From the NCBI GenBank assembly GCA_009838075.1, contig VXSG01000096.1, positions 1 through 64,000 on the forward strand: DNA of 64,000 bases. Reading direction: 5' to 3'. Source of the DNA: Boseongicola sp. SB0665_bin_10. Lineage in GTDB: Bacteria > Pseudomonadota > Alphaproteobacteria > Rhodobacterales > Rhodobacteraceae. The notes below the pieces were generated by a model. That model was not told the DNA's origin, searched no databases, and saw only the letters and a list, made by a program, of their open reading frames with translations. Shown one piece after another: positions 25,187 through 34,141 of the stretch; positions within the stretch are counted from its first letter, which is position 1; every line of letters starts with the position of its first letter. The position numbers and the translations under genes are program-made.

Positions 25187-26868
25187 GCGACCAGCTCCGG
25201 ATAAATCCAGTCTTCGCAGTTTCCGGAATCGAGGTCGCCGGGATATGGCACGCCTGCATACATCCTGATGCGCACCCAGCGATCCGACTTAGGATCGAAA
25301 TTCGTTGCGCCGAAGAAGCTCAGCTTGGCCCGCATCATGTCGATCGGCAGCATCGTTGCGCTGATCGTGTTGTCATGTATCTCGGCATAGGGGGCGGTAC
25401 GGCACACCTGCGCACGGCGAATGACATGGCGGTGCTCGGGGTGCTTCAGCAGAAAGGCAGCCACCGATTCTTCGGGTGCCCAGCCTTCGAGATCGGCATA
25501 GGCGCGCGCCGCGTCGCGGCCAGGGGAAAGCGGCTGCTCGAATTCCGCGATGTCTTCCTCATGGCGCTCGCCGAGGCGGGGCTCAAGCTTTTCTTCCGAG
25601 ATGTACCATGCACGCGCCGTCGCCTCGGGCATTTTCCAGTCGATGCCCAGCGCCCAACCATAGTGCTCCCGAAACAATCCGCATGCCTCCGCCAGCGACA
25701 TCGAACCGTCGATGCGGAAGTCTCCGTCATTCGGATCTGCCATCGTCTCGGAGAGTTCGTCCACAAGCGCCCCGTACGGTTCGAGGATCAGCGAGGCCAG
25801 GCACTCCTGCCCCTCCTCGCTCAGGGCCGCCTCGGACCACTCGACAAGACGGTCCCACGGCCAGCTCTCGCCGACCGTCCAATCTTCAATCCGGGCCTGG
25901 ATCAACTGCAGGTCCAGTTGCAGCCTTTCCACCCTTGCCCGCTGAACCGGGTGCCCGGAACGCCAGTCGCGAACGAGGACCTCGCTGCGTTGCAGCCTGT
26001 CGAGAAACAGCGCAAGTTCCGCCTCGGTTGCCGTCGGGACCGACCGAACGCGCCGGATCGCCTCCTCACGTGCCGCAACCCAGTTGTTGAACAGCGCCGC
26101 GTGATTGACGATGAAAGGCGCCATTCCCAGCCCCGTCGCGTTGCCGATGCCGAGCTTCCTCGCCGTATCGCGGTCCAGCGCTGCCGCCAGTTCGCCGCCT
26201 CGGCAACGCGCCAAGTGCTCGACAAGATCGAGCACGAATGTCCGGATCAGGTAGACCAGCAGCATCTCCGCCTGGAAGGGGGCGGCAAATTCGGGCCGGC
26301 TCCGGACGTGAGCGTAGTCCACGGCTCCGAACTTGCCCGAACCATATACCGCCGTCGTGCGCATCAGGTATCCGACGGCATCCAGTTGTTCCGCGTCTGG
26401 CTGCGTTCCCGCCGCGAGCGCTGCCACCACGTGCTCCCAAAGCCGCGACGACCGGTTGGCCCGCGACACGACAAGTTCGCGCGCGCTGTACCGACCGGCC
26501 TCCTGAAGGGGCACGTTGGCCGCAAGACGCGCGACGTCCGTTTCGTCCGGCACTCCGTCAAGAAGCGCGAAGGTCGCGTCCCAAGCCTCCGCGATCACCC
26601 GGTCCGATCGCATCTCGTCAGGAAGGTCATGGCCAAAGGCCACCATGGAGTAGGAGCGCTCGGGGCAATCCACCCTGTAGATTGCGCGTCCAGTGCCCCT
26701 TTCATCCATGTCGAAGGCGGTGCGCGCAAAGTTCCAGTTCTCACGTGCCATGCGACGCGTCAGGATCCGCATGAAGCTCAGTCTGCTTTGGTGCATGGAG
26801 CCGAGGCGCGCCAGTCTCATGATTCGGGACGGGTCGCGGAGCGATGCCTGTCTGCCGCACATGGTCAC
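25183..26868 (-). CDS. Conserved-looking protein of unknown function, 561 residues
   Basis: I do not recognise this family. It is 561 residues from a GTG at 26868 that overlaps the upstream stop (an ATG lies two codons later). There is no signal peptide or membrane segment. The sequence is helical and acidic, with a Tyr/Trp-rich C-terminus (HDNTISATMLPIDMMRAKLS, FFGATNFDPKSDRWVRIRMY). The even codon use and tight coupling to both neighbours support a real gene. It may be a subunit or substrate-binding partner of the M19-like protein. Confidence 0.75.
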   Translation of the reverse strand: MTMCGRQASLRDPSRIMRLARLGSMHQSRLSFMRILTRRMARENWNFARTAFDMDERGTGRAIYRVDCPERSYSMVAFGHDLPDEMRSDRVIAEAWDATFALLDGVPDETDVARLAANVPLQEAGRYSARELVVSRANRSSRLWEHVVAALAAGTQPDAEQLDAVGYLMRTTAVYGSGKFGAVDYAHVRSRPEFAAPFQAEMLLVYLIRTFVLDLVEHLARCRGGELAAALDRDTARKLGIGNATGLGMAPFIVNHAALFNNWVAAREEAIRRVRSVPTATEAELALFLDRLQRSEVLVRDWRSGHPVQRARVERLQLDLQLIQARIEDWTVGESWPWDRLVEWSEAALSEEGQECLASLILEPYGALVDELSETMADPNDGDFRIDGSMSLAEACGLFREHYGWALGIDWKMPEATARAWYISEEKLEPRLGERHEEDIAEFEQPLSPGRDAARAYADLEGWAPEESVAAFLLKHPEHRHVIRRAQVCRTAPYAEIHDNTISATMLPIDMMRAKLSFFGATNFDPKSDRWVRIRMYAGVPYPGDLDSGNCEDWIYPELVA

Positions 26869-27836
26869 CTTGGCCCGAAACTCTCGGCAAAGAACCTGTG
26901 CCAGTTCCCTCCCATGACGGCCTTGATCTCGGAATCGCTCATGCCGACCGACCTTAGTCCCTTCTCGATATTCGCGAAGTCCCGATTGTCCTGGAACCAG
27001 TCTGGCATTGGCGGGAACCCGGGCGAAGCTGCCGATCCCTCCCCGTAGTCAATCTCCTTCGTCCAGCGCCCGGTGCGCATCCATTCAACCACGCCGTCCG
27101 GCTGATCCTGGCAGAGATCCGAACCTATGCCGAAATGTTCCGTGCCAAAGGCGTCAACCGTCCGCGCGATCATCTCGCAGAAGCTTTCGATGGTGCACCT
27201 GGACTTGTCCTTGAGGTGATGCGGGTAGAGCGAAAACCCCAGCATGCCACCGGATTCGGTAACGGCCCGAATCACATCGGCCTTCTTGTTGCGCAAGGCA
27301 GGCGCCCACTCGTGAGGATTCGCGTGCGTGATCGCGATCGGGCGCTCCGATATCTCTGCAGCCTCGATCGTCGAGCGATCCGCGGAATGGCTCATGTCCA
27401 CCACAAGGCCGACACGGTTCATCTCCCGGATGACCTGTCGGCCCATGCGCGTGATGCCGCTGTCTTCCTTCTCGTAGCAACCTGTCGCCAAGAGCGACTG
27501 GTTGTTGTAGCTCAGCTGCATGAAGCGCACGCCTAGTGCGTGGAAAATCTCGACGAGGCCGATGTCGTTCTCGATGGGGCTCGGGTTCTGGAAGCCGAAG
27601 AAAATTGCCGTGCGGCCCGTCTCCCGGGCGCATTTGACATCATCCGCCGCCAACCCTTTCGTGATCAGGTCCGGATAGGTTTCGAACCAACGGTTCCACA
27701 GTTCGAGATTCAGCACCGCCTCGCGAAAGGATTCATGGTAGGCAACGGTCACGTGAACGGCGTCGAGTCCACCGTCGCGCATCTGGCGGAAGATCCTCTC
27801 AGACCAGTTTGCGTATTGAAGTCCGTCTATCCGCAC
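26865..27836 (-). CDS. M19 (renal dipeptidase)-like protein with altered metal ligands
   Basis: A 323-residue member of the M19 amidohydrolase family. VVDMSHSADRST (His150) and AITHANPHEWAP (His171) match two zinc ligands of membrane dipeptidase. The usual N-terminal HxD is absent: the protein begins MRIDGLQYANWSER. The bridging Glu is replaced by Gln83 in FFGFQNPSPIEN. It may bind one metal, or none, and act on something other than dipeptides. No signal peptide is seen. It leads the operon with the 561-residue and DUF3726 genes. Confidence 0.82.
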   Translation of the reverse strand: MRIDGLQYANWSERIFRQMRDGGLDAVHVTVAYHESFREAVLNLELWNRWFETYPDLITKGLAADDVKCARETGRTAIFFGFQNPSPIENDIGLVEIFHALGVRFMQLSYNNQSLLATGCYEKEDSGITRMGRQVIREMNRVGLVVDMSHSADRSTIEAAEISERPIAITHANPHEWAPALRNKKADVIRAVTESGGMLGFSLYPHHLKDKSRCTIESFCEMIARTVDAFGTEHFGIGSDLCQDQPDGVVEWMRTGRWTKEIDYGEGSAASPGFPPMPDWFQDNRDFANIEKGLRSVGMSDSEIKAVMGGNWHRFFAESFGPR

Positions 27837-27946
27837 GAAACGCCCGCCTCCACTTTGCCCTGAGGTAAACCGGCAACATTCGTGCAGACCCGACCACCCA
27901 TCATCTCGACCGTCAAGCCTTGTGCGATGCCGACTTCAGATTCTGA

Positions 27947-28747
27947 TCAATGGACTGCAACGTTGGCGTCCCAATGGCTCGCTTCCTTGTTGCGGGACGG
28001 GCAAACCTGAACCGCGCCGGTCCTGTCGATGCCGCAAAGTACCCGTTGGAAGGCATTGCGCCAGGCTTCTTCCCCCTCACGCTCGTCGCCGCAGATAAAG
28101 GCGGAGGAGAAGTCTCGCCAGTCGTGCCGAACCTGCCAGGCGCCATGTACCACGTTCGCGAGCCGCACTTTCTCCCAGTCGAGGCCGTGCATGTCGATGA
28201 TGACGTCGGCGTCGAAAAGGTCGCGCGACCTCTGGCGGACAACCAGCGCCTTCAGCTTGCTTCCGGCCACTTCATGGACGTCAAGTACCGGGACGTCCCT
28301 TGCCCGGCACTCGCCCAGCGGCGCTGAGGATAGCCGGCTGACTCCGAAGAGCGGAAAACGCTCGCGATAATTGACGTCGATAAAGAGCGAACTTTCGGAA
28401 TCGAAGAGGCTTTGATACCGGAACGTCCACTTCGCGCTTCCTCCAGGCGGGGTGGCGCCTAGCCTGTACCCCTTGGAAAGGAGGATTGAGACGAACCGGT
28501 CGTCGAAATGCCGCCTGTAGTCCAGTTCGCCGACATAATTGATGTCGATGTCGAACGAGCGCCGCGGCAGCTTGCCGTGAAATGCGCTGAGCGCCGTGCC
28601 CCCCTTCAGGGCCATGCGCGGCGCTATCACGTCATCGGACGCGAAACTGTTGAGAACGTCGTAGAGCCGCAGCATGGACTCGAGCATGTCAGTGCGGAGG
28701 CCGCGCTCTTCCGCGAGGTCCTCGACTTCCCGGCGCACGAGCTTCAT
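27947..28747 (-). CDS. abiEii: AbiEii nucleotidyltransferase toxin
   Basis: A 266-residue protein of the AbiEii/AbiGii family, the toxin of a type IV toxin-antitoxin and abortive-infection system. MALKGGTALSAFHG (the GG/T nucleotide-binding loop) and RRSFDIDINYVG (metal-binding acids) are the nucleotidyltransferase motifs; GSKLKALVVRQRSRDLFDAD is the conserved downstream lysine region. It starts directly after the stop of the antitoxin gene with no gap. Intact in length. Confidence 0.85.
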   Translation of the reverse strand: MKLVRREVEDLAEERGLRTDMLESMLRLYDVLNSFASDDVIAPRMALKGGTALSAFHGKLPRRSFDIDINYVGELDYRRHFDDRFVSILLSKGYRLGATPPGGSAKWTFRYQSLFDSESSLFIDVNYRERFPLFGVSRLSSAPLGECRARDVPVLDVHEVAGSKLKALVVRQRSRDLFDADVIIDMHGLDWEKVRLANVVHGAWQVRHDWRDFSSAFICGDEREGEEAWRNAFQRVLCGIDRTGAVQVCPSRNKEASHWDANVAVH

Positions 28748-29644
28748 TCAGAAGTCCGCATCCGGGGGAAGACCCTCGAACGTCGTGTCGAGGGCATCGG
28801 GCGAGAGGTAGATGCGCCACTCAGGAACAAGTTCGGACCGCTCCGGCCGAGCGAACAGCGCATAGGAGTACGTGTCGGGCAACATGGCCCGCATGCGGTC
28901 CAGTGTCCGGCGCGACACGTTGAGTTCGGACTGCCAGCGTTCCAGCCACCAGCCGACCACGCCCGCGAGGGACCGGATCCCGACGAGCTCAACGTAGTCG
29001 GCGACCTTGCTGCAGTCAAAGTCTTCCAAGATGTAGGGCGCGACGTTGAGGCACTCGATGACCTCGTCCACGCCGCAGGCCCGGTCGGCACGATGAAGGA
29101 CGTCGACCAATGTGCGCTCGAAGGCCGTGATCCTGACCGGGATGTCGATAAGTCTCTTCGAGGTAGTCAGGAAGTCAGTCTTGCCGGCAGCGATCAATGC
29201 CCGGTGCGGCCTGATGAACCTGCAGAGGCTGTAGGGGAGATCGGCAATGCCCTCCGGCCCGCAGCTCAGGACCTGGAGTTCGGAAATGATCACGGAATGC
29301 TGGATCCCGCAAAGCTCGAGGGCGGTGTGATATGCGAGAATGCCGTCCGGCCGCAGCTTGCTGGCCAGGACGTATTCCGGCGCGACGAAGCGCCCAGGGC
29401 GAGGCTCCGGATCTCCCACGACATAGACTTCGTGGGCCGCCTGCTTGATGCGTTCATCCTTCACCTGCCGCATGAGGAGGCTGTCCACGGCCTCGGATTC
29501 TTCGTGCGGACCAAGGGCGGCCGTGAACTCTGTGCGGCTGAAGACCTTGTTGGCGTCGAGGAAGCGCGACGTGCGCTCTTCCAGGTCGGGCGGACTGGCG
29601 GCGCCTTCGCCGGAGGCGCGTGCGGCCGGAAGCTGATCGGTCAT
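28748..29644 (-). CDS. abiEi: AbiEi-type antitoxin
   Basis: A 298-residue protein from the ATG at 29644 (GAGGG eight bases upstream); a longer frame to 29674 lacks a ribosome site. The N-terminal winged-helix region (FLDANKVFSRTEFTAALG) and the following YVLASKLRPDGILAYHTALE are typical of AbiEi/type IV antitoxins that repress the operon. RITAFERTLVDVLHRADRAC is the conserved core of the C-terminal domain. It abuts the AbiEii toxin gene. Confidence 0.83.
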   Translation of the reverse strand: MTDQLPAARASGEGAASPPDLEERTSRFLDANKVFSRTEFTAALGPHEESEAVDSLLMRQVKDERIKQAAHEVYVVGDPEPRPGRFVAPEYVLASKLRPDGILAYHTALELCGIQHSVIISELQVLSCGPEGIADLPYSLCRFIRPHRALIAAGKTDFLTTSKRLIDIPVRITAFERTLVDVLHRADRACGVDEVIECLNVAPYILEDFDCSKVADYVELVGIRSLAGVVGWWLERWQSELNVSRRTLDRMRAMLPDTYSYALFARPERSELVPEWRIYLSPDALDTTFEGLPPDADF

Positions 29645-30063
29645 GTTCGAACCCTCAGGCGTGCGTGCGCGCAAGACCGGAATCCGCAGCGGCGGACGCC
29701 GGCAACGGCGCGCAGTTCGGTCCTTAACGACGAGTGGAATCTACCGTTTCGCGAGGCTGCTGTCCACGCAACCAAATGCGGCAGGACGGCGCCTCTGCAT
29801 CTTGCGGCTGCCGTTGATCATCTGATCCGTCCCTGGCCGACGCCCAGCTCGGTGTTGGAGCCGACCGTCAGGCGAATCTGGTTCCTGTCACTTCAATTCG
29901 CCGCGGCCTCTCGCAACAGCTCCGCTGAGCAAGCCGCACTTCGGCAGCGACATGCGCCTCGTGTCCACCGCGTGGATGGCACGCATGCCGCCAAGGCAAT
30001 GACGGAGCCTGCGCCGGGCCCGGCACGCAGGCGTTCCGCCCGCTGTGCACGCTCCCGTTGCGG
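29645..30063. other. Gap between AbiE and the symporter gene
   Basis: About 420 bases with no supported gene. Open frames exist on both strands but show no motifs or ribosome sites. It must hold the AbiE promoter near its left end. Confidence 0.4.
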
Positions 30064-31458
30064 TCAGGCCTCCTTGAGCGGCCTCGCCAACGGCATTCCC
30101 TCGTCCTCGAAGTAATGGCGCGTCACCTTGAACACCATGGGCGCCAGCAGGATCAGGCCGATCAGGTTGGGAACCGCCATCAGCCCGTTCAGCGTGTCCG
30201 ACAGGTTCCACACGAAATCAACTTTCACGTTCGCAAACGCAAGCGCCGCCAGGATCCAGAGCGCCCGATAGACGAGAAGGCTCCTCTCGCTGAACAGGTA
30301 CTGCCAGCAACGCTCCCCGTAATATGACCAGCCGAGAATCGTCGTGAACGCAAACACCGCAAGCGCGATCGTGACAATGTACTGGCCACCGGCAATCGAC
30401 GTCTCGTAGCTGGTCGACGTAAGAATTGCACCCGTCAACCCGCCGCCGTCGGCACCGGTCATGGTCCATGCGCCCGAGGTCAGGATGACCAGAGCCGTCA
30501 TCGTGCAGACGATGATGGTGTCGATGAAGGTCCCAAGCATCGCGATGACGCCCTGCCTGACGGGGCTGTTGGTCTGCGCCGCCGCATGGGCGATGGCTGC
30601 CGAGCCCAGTCCGGACTCGTTGGAGAAAACGCCCCTGGCAACGCCGAAGCGGATTGCCGCTGCCACGGCAGCGCCCGCAAACCCGCCAGTTGCGGCCGCC
30701 GGCGTGAATGCATGGGTGAAGATCATTCCGATGGCCGAAGGAACTTCCGTGATGTTGATGATGATGATCAGGAGCGCCGTGCCGACATAGAGCACGATCA
30801 TGGCGGGCACGAGCTTGCCAGCCACGTCGCCGATCCGGCTGATCCCGCCGATGATGACAAATCCCGCCAGCGCGGCGACAACAATGCCCGTGACCCATGT
30901 CGGAACGTTGAAGCTGCCGCCGAGGGCGGCGGCCATCGAGTTGACCTGGACCGCATTGCCTATGCCAAACGCGGCTATCGCCCCGAAGACCGCAAAGGCG
31001 ATACCAAGCCACTTGCCGAGTTCAGGGGCAAATTCGCCAACGCCGTTGCGCAGATAGTACATGGGCCCGCCGACATACTTGCCGGTCGCGTCCACTTCGC
31101 GGTAGGTCACCGCGCAGACCGCCTCCGCATATTTGGTCGCCATGCCGAAGAGAGCAATCAGCCACATGTAGAAGATCGCTCCCGGGCCGCCCAGCGCGAT
31201 CGCTGTTGCCACTCCTGCAATGTTCCCGGTGCCGACGGTCGCCGACAGCGCCGTCATCAGCGCGTTGAACGGCTTGACCTCGCCCTGGCCGACGGTCTCC
31301 TTGTCGAACAAGAGACGGAACCCGTAACCAACCCTGCGCCAGGGCATGAAAACAAGGCCCAGTGTCAGGAGAACACCGGTCACGCCGAGTATGCCGAGCA
31401 TGGGTGGCCCCCACGCAAACGCATTGATCGAGTCAATTATGGAATTCAACCGGTCCAT
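30064..31458 (-). CDS. AGCS-family sodium:alanine symporter
   Basis: A 464-residue inner-membrane transporter of the alanine-or-glycine:cation symporter family with about ten membrane helices. Family motifs: KPFNALMTALSATVGTGNIA, GGPGAIFYMWLIALFGMATK, FSNESGLGSAAIAHAAAQTN and YYGERCWQYLFS. The ATG at 31458 has GGAGGAG seven bases upstream, so the eight upstream in-frame codons are not used. It would import Ala, Gly or a related amino acid with Na+. No coupled gene is nearby. Confidence 0.92.
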   Translation of the reverse strand: MDRLNSIIDSINAFAWGPPMLGILGVTGVLLTLGLVFMPWRRVGYGFRLLFDKETVGQGEVKPFNALMTALSATVGTGNIAGVATAIALGGPGAIFYMWLIALFGMATKYAEAVCAVTYREVDATGKYVGGPMYYLRNGVGEFAPELGKWLGIAFAVFGAIAAFGIGNAVQVNSMAAALGGSFNVPTWVTGIVVAALAGFVIIGGISRIGDVAGKLVPAMIVLYVGTALLIIIINITEVPSAIGMIFTHAFTPAAATGGFAGAAVAAAIRFGVARGVFSNESGLGSAAIAHAAAQTNSPVRQGVIAMLGTFIDTIIVCTMTALVILTSGAWTMTGADGGGLTGAILTSTSYETSIAGGQYIVTIALAVFAFTTILGWSYYGERCWQYLFSERSLLVYRALWILAALAFANVKVDFVWNLSDTLNGLMAVPNLIGLILLAPMVFKVTRHYFEDEGMPLARPLKEA

Positions 31459-31748
31459 CGAACGCTCCTCCATTTCCTGCATGCCTTGCCGGCCAGGCGA
31501 AACGGAAGCCCCGGCGCCATGCCGGCAAGTCCTGGAGCGGAACCTATTTCCCCCTCATGAATAAGGCAAGGGACGACTTTCCCGGTCGCGCTCCCCGAAG
31601 CGCCTTCGTGAATGGGCGAGGACCGCGCGGGGTTGGCATGTTGCGCGTCTGGGTATGTCGCGGCGTCTTCGATCGCTCTGACGGACTCCTTGTTTTCTTG
31701 GTCTTCCGGGTCGAGGAAGCCGGATCGCCGCAACATATCCCGGCGGGA

Positions 31749-32280
31749 TCAGTACGACTTGAGGAAGGCCATCGGGCTCTCGTCCTCCTTCCATGTGCCT
31801 CCCGAATCCGTTTCATCGACGTCGCAGAGCGCCATCGCCTCGGCCTTCACCTTCTGGCTGATTTCGGCATGGACGTTGGTGGTGTCGATCGACGTGTGGC
31901 CGAGCCAGGCGCGCACGATGTCGATGTCGATGCCCGCGAACACCATGTGAGAGACCGTCGTAGTGCCTGACGACGTGCGGCGTTATCTTCCTCCCGGCCA
32001 GCGCTGGCACTTGGGATGCGCATCGCTCGACGACCCAGTAGACGCCGAACCGGGTGAACGGCTGACGACGCCGGTTGAGGAAGACGGGCTCGTCCGCGTC
32101 ACGGCCGTCGACCAGTTCCATCATGACGCGCTCGATCCTTGGCCGAAGGGGGGCACTGGCGAACCTTTCCGCCCTTTCCGTGCAGGGTGACGAGCGCGTG
32201 GCCGCCGTCTCGGCGCCCGATGCGCAGGTCCCCCACACGCAGCTGGGTGGCCTCGGACACGCGCGCGCCGTGGCGACGGG
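31749..32280 (-). pseudogene. Tyrosine recombinase/integrase remnant
   Basis: Three reading frames join into the catalytic domain of a XerC-like integrase: HGARVSEATQLRVGDL (first Arg), HGKGGKVRQCP (Lys hairpin), ITPHVVRH (H-x-x-R) and, in a third frame, VRAWLGHTSIDTTNVHAEIS, where the expected catalytic Tyr region appears shifted. At least two frameshifts are present, and the 5' half is replaced at about 32275 by transposase sequence on the other strand. It is dead. Confidence 0.8.
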
Positions 32281-32949
32281 AGCGGACCTGCTGTGGCGGT
32301 TCAAGGGGAGCATGAAGTTCCCGGTCGTCGAGGCGTTCGACGACGGCTCGTGGCGGAGCGTGATCCGCGGCAGCGGCCGCGACCGCCGGCGCAGCCGGGG
32401 CGAGCTTCCGGTGCGGATCGTCGCCTACCGGATCGAGGGCGGCGGCGAGGCCACGATGCTCGCCACCACCCTGCTCGACCACCGCGCCGCGCCGGCCGCC
32501 GAGCTTGCCGTGCTGCACCACGAGCGGTGGGAGATCGAGACCGACTGTGACGAGGTCAAGACCCACATCCTCGGGCCCGGCGCCGCCCTGCGCAGCAAGA
32601 CGCCCGATCTCGTCTTCCAGGAGGTCGACGGGCTGATGCTCGCCCACTACGCGGTGCGACGCCTGATCCACGAGGCCGCCGAGAAGTCCGGGGAGGATCC
32701 CGACCGGCTGTCCTTCGTGCACTCCGTCCGCGTGATGCGCCGCCGGATCATCAATCCCGGCGCCTTCCCCCCCGGCGGACCGGCCGGCCGGCGTGATTGA
32801 CGAGATCCTCGAGGAGCGCGTCGTCTCCAGCCGCGGCCAGGCCGCGGGGCGTCAGGCAGAAGATGAGCGGCTATCCCCTCCGCAAGCGCGGTCCGGTGTC
32901 GCGCCGGCAGCACGGCTGGACGCCTGAAATCATCCCGAATTGTGCTTAA
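32270..32949 (+). pseudogene. IS4-family transposase remnant
   Basis: The C-terminal part of an IS4-type DDE transposase: TGADLLWRFKGS, FDDGSWRSVIRGS, and LHHERWEIETDCDEVKTHIL with the catalytic Glu of the YREK-like motif. A frameshift falls in a run of seven C at 32767-32773, after which ADRPAGVIDEILEERVVSSR continues in another frame. A second shift near 32840 leads to VRQKMSGYPLRKRGP and a stop at 32949. The N-terminus is missing; it is fused end-on to the integrase remnant. Confidence 0.75.
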
Positions 32950-33001
32950 AGCAACAGTATTGCCCCTTGAGTGAAGTTCCAAACCGGAAGGAGGTTTTGT
33001 A

Positions 33002-33154
33002 ATGTTCCAGCCGGTGGCCTTTGGCGACCTGAATTCGCGCCAGAAGGAAAACTGGAACTTCCAGAAAGGGGCGGATGGTGCCTGGCGGATTCCGCCCCGT
33101 CCTCGCTCGACGCTCGGCCCAAGGCTGCGGGTCTTTGATCGTTGGATCAGGTAG
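33002..33154 (+). pseudogene. Truncated 5' remnant of an LNSRQKE...NFQK protein gene
   Basis: A 50-codon open frame with a strong ribosome site (GGAAGGAGG, seven bases before the ATG). It opens MFQPVAFGDLNSRQKENWNF and then loses coherence after NFQK. LNSRQKENxNFQK is the opening of a widespread family of small accessory-region proteins of unclear function, so this looks like the start of such a gene truncated by deletion. Its end overlaps the end of the HigA gene on the other strand. Confidence 0.45.
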
Positions 33155-33512
33155 CGCTCACGCGTGATTTCACCGGCTTTCCCTTCCTCATCGGGATTTC
33201 AGCCGTTGTGCCATCGGGCATTTCTGCCAAAAGCCGCAGACGACCGCCCATGCCGGCAACGTAGCGTTCCAGCGTTCCGATCTTGGCACCGGTAAGTTCG
33301 GCATTCTCGAATCGCGAAACTTCGCCCTGGGCCAGTCCGGTTCGTTCGGCAAGGTCCTTCTGGGTAAGGGAGAGTGTTCTGCGAATTTCGGCGAGAAGCA
33401 TCTCTGACGCCATGTCACCTGCAAGCGCTTCGATACGCTCGCGACGGTCCTGGGGCAGAGCACGAATGCGGTCACCGGCATTCACAAAGGCCGTTTTCTT
33501 GAGCTTTGCCAT
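33147..33512 (-). CDS. higA: XRE-family antitoxin (HigA-like)
   Basis: A 121-residue helix-turn-helix protein from the ATG at 33512 (AAGGAAG six bases upstream). The HTH is RRTLSLTQKDLAERTGLAQG followed by EVSRFENAELTGAKIGTLERY. It follows the RelE/HigB-like toxin gene, the toxin-first order of HigBA modules. The antitoxin would bind and neutralise the toxin and repress the promoter upstream of higB. Confidence 0.83.
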   Translation of the reverse strand: MAKLKKTAFVNAGDRIRALPQDRRERIEALAGDMASEMLLAEIRRTLSLTQKDLAERTGLAQGEVSRFENAELTGAKIGTLERYVAGMGGRLRLLAEMPDGTTAEIPMRKGKPVKSRVSAT

Positions 33513-33523
33513 CGATCTTCCTT

Positions 33524-33868
33524 TCATTCCGCGTCGAGCCATTCATCAAGGCGCTGATCGGCTGTTGCTATGAGGCCCTTGTAGAACCGCTTCTGGTTCT
33601 TGCCTTGCTTGTTGCCACCAACCAGGACGACAGCGTTTCTCTCTTCATCGAACGCGAAGGCAAATCGCCAGACGCCCTGCTCGCTCACGCGGATTTCCTT
33701 CATTTTGGCGTGATCGCTGCCGGACAGTGTGTCAACATAGGGTCGCCCTAACTGGGGGCCATATTGCTCAAGCAGGAGAACCACCGCATCAAGCTTGTCA
33801 CGCACCTCATCTGGCAGTGCTTCACGTTCTTCGGCGAAGTCCGGATGTTCAAGCACCGCCCACGTCAT
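33524..33868 (-). CDS. higB: RelE/ParE-superfamily toxin (HigB-like)
   Basis: A 114-residue toxin starting MTWAVLEHPDFAEEREALPD. RPYVDTLSGSDHAKMKEIRV, WRFAFAFDEERNAVVLVGGN and KRFYKGLIATADQRL are hallmark blocks of the phage-derived Gp49-like/HigB ribosome-dependent mRNA interferases. The start has no ribosome site, but a strong promoter ends six bases upstream, suggesting a leaderless mRNA. It is co-transcribed with the antitoxin 11 bases downstream. Confidence 0.85.
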   Translation of the reverse strand: MTWAVLEHPDFAEEREALPDEVRDKLDAVVLLLEQYGPQLGRPYVDTLSGSDHAKMKEIRVSEQGVWRFAFAFDEERNAVVLVGGNKQGKNQKRFYKGLIATADQRLDEWLDAE

Positions 33869-33874
33869 GACAGA

Positions 33875-33903
33875 AATATACCCTCTAACTGATATCGGTT
33901 CAA
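33875..33903 (-). promoter_or_regulatory. Promoter and operator of higBA
   Basis: Reading leftward, TTGAAC (33903-33898) and TATATT (33880-33875) form a sigma-70-type promoter with an exact 17-base spacer. The spacer overlaps the near-palindrome AACTGATATCGGTT (33887-33900, plus strand), a likely HigA operator. The -10 box ends six bases before the higB ATG, so transcription should begin at the start codon. Confidence 0.75.
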
Positions 33904-33960
33904 GGACATATTTATTGCTAGCGAAGGGGTGTCTATCGCGGACGGCCTCCGACGATCGAC

Positions 33961-34107
33961 ATGGACGAAATAAGGGCCAGAATTGCCGAAGGGCAGTCAC
34001 CGACCAGGATCTCGCGCGGAACCGTCTACAAGGCCAATGGCAAGACCGGAGAGCATGGCAAGGCCGCTCAAGATCCGTTGGAAGTCCGGGAAGACCCCGC
34101 CCCGTAG
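33961..34107 (+). pseudogene. Short helix-turn-helix remnant, recombinase-like
   Basis: A 48-codon frame reading MDEIRARIAEGQSPTRISRG then TVYKANGKTG. This resembles the C-terminal helix-turn-helix of serine recombinases or similar regulators with the turn deleted. It has no ribosome site and no upstream domain, so I treat it as a scrap. Confidence 0.3.
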
Positions 34108-34114
34108 GAGTCAC

Positions 34115-34141
34115 GAACACAGCGATCCGTTCGCTGTGTGT
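34115..34141. terminator. Inverted repeat upstream of the TacAT module
   Basis: ACACAGCG (34117-34124) pairs with CGCTGTGT (34132-34139) around a seven-base loop, with flanking bases extending the stem by imperfect pairs; TTCTTC follows on the plus strand. It could be a weak terminator, or an operator for the downstream module. Confidence 0.45.

Noticed and set aside
31459-31560. A glycine riboswitch upstream of the alanine/glycine symporter gene
   Set aside because: The conserved core sequences and paired elements of the glycine aptamer were not found in the leader.
31459-31748. A minus-strand open frame starting near 31736 (MLRRSGFLDPEDQENKESVR)
   Set aside because: It has natural-looking composition but no ribosome site, no known motif and it overlaps the symporter start; not supported.
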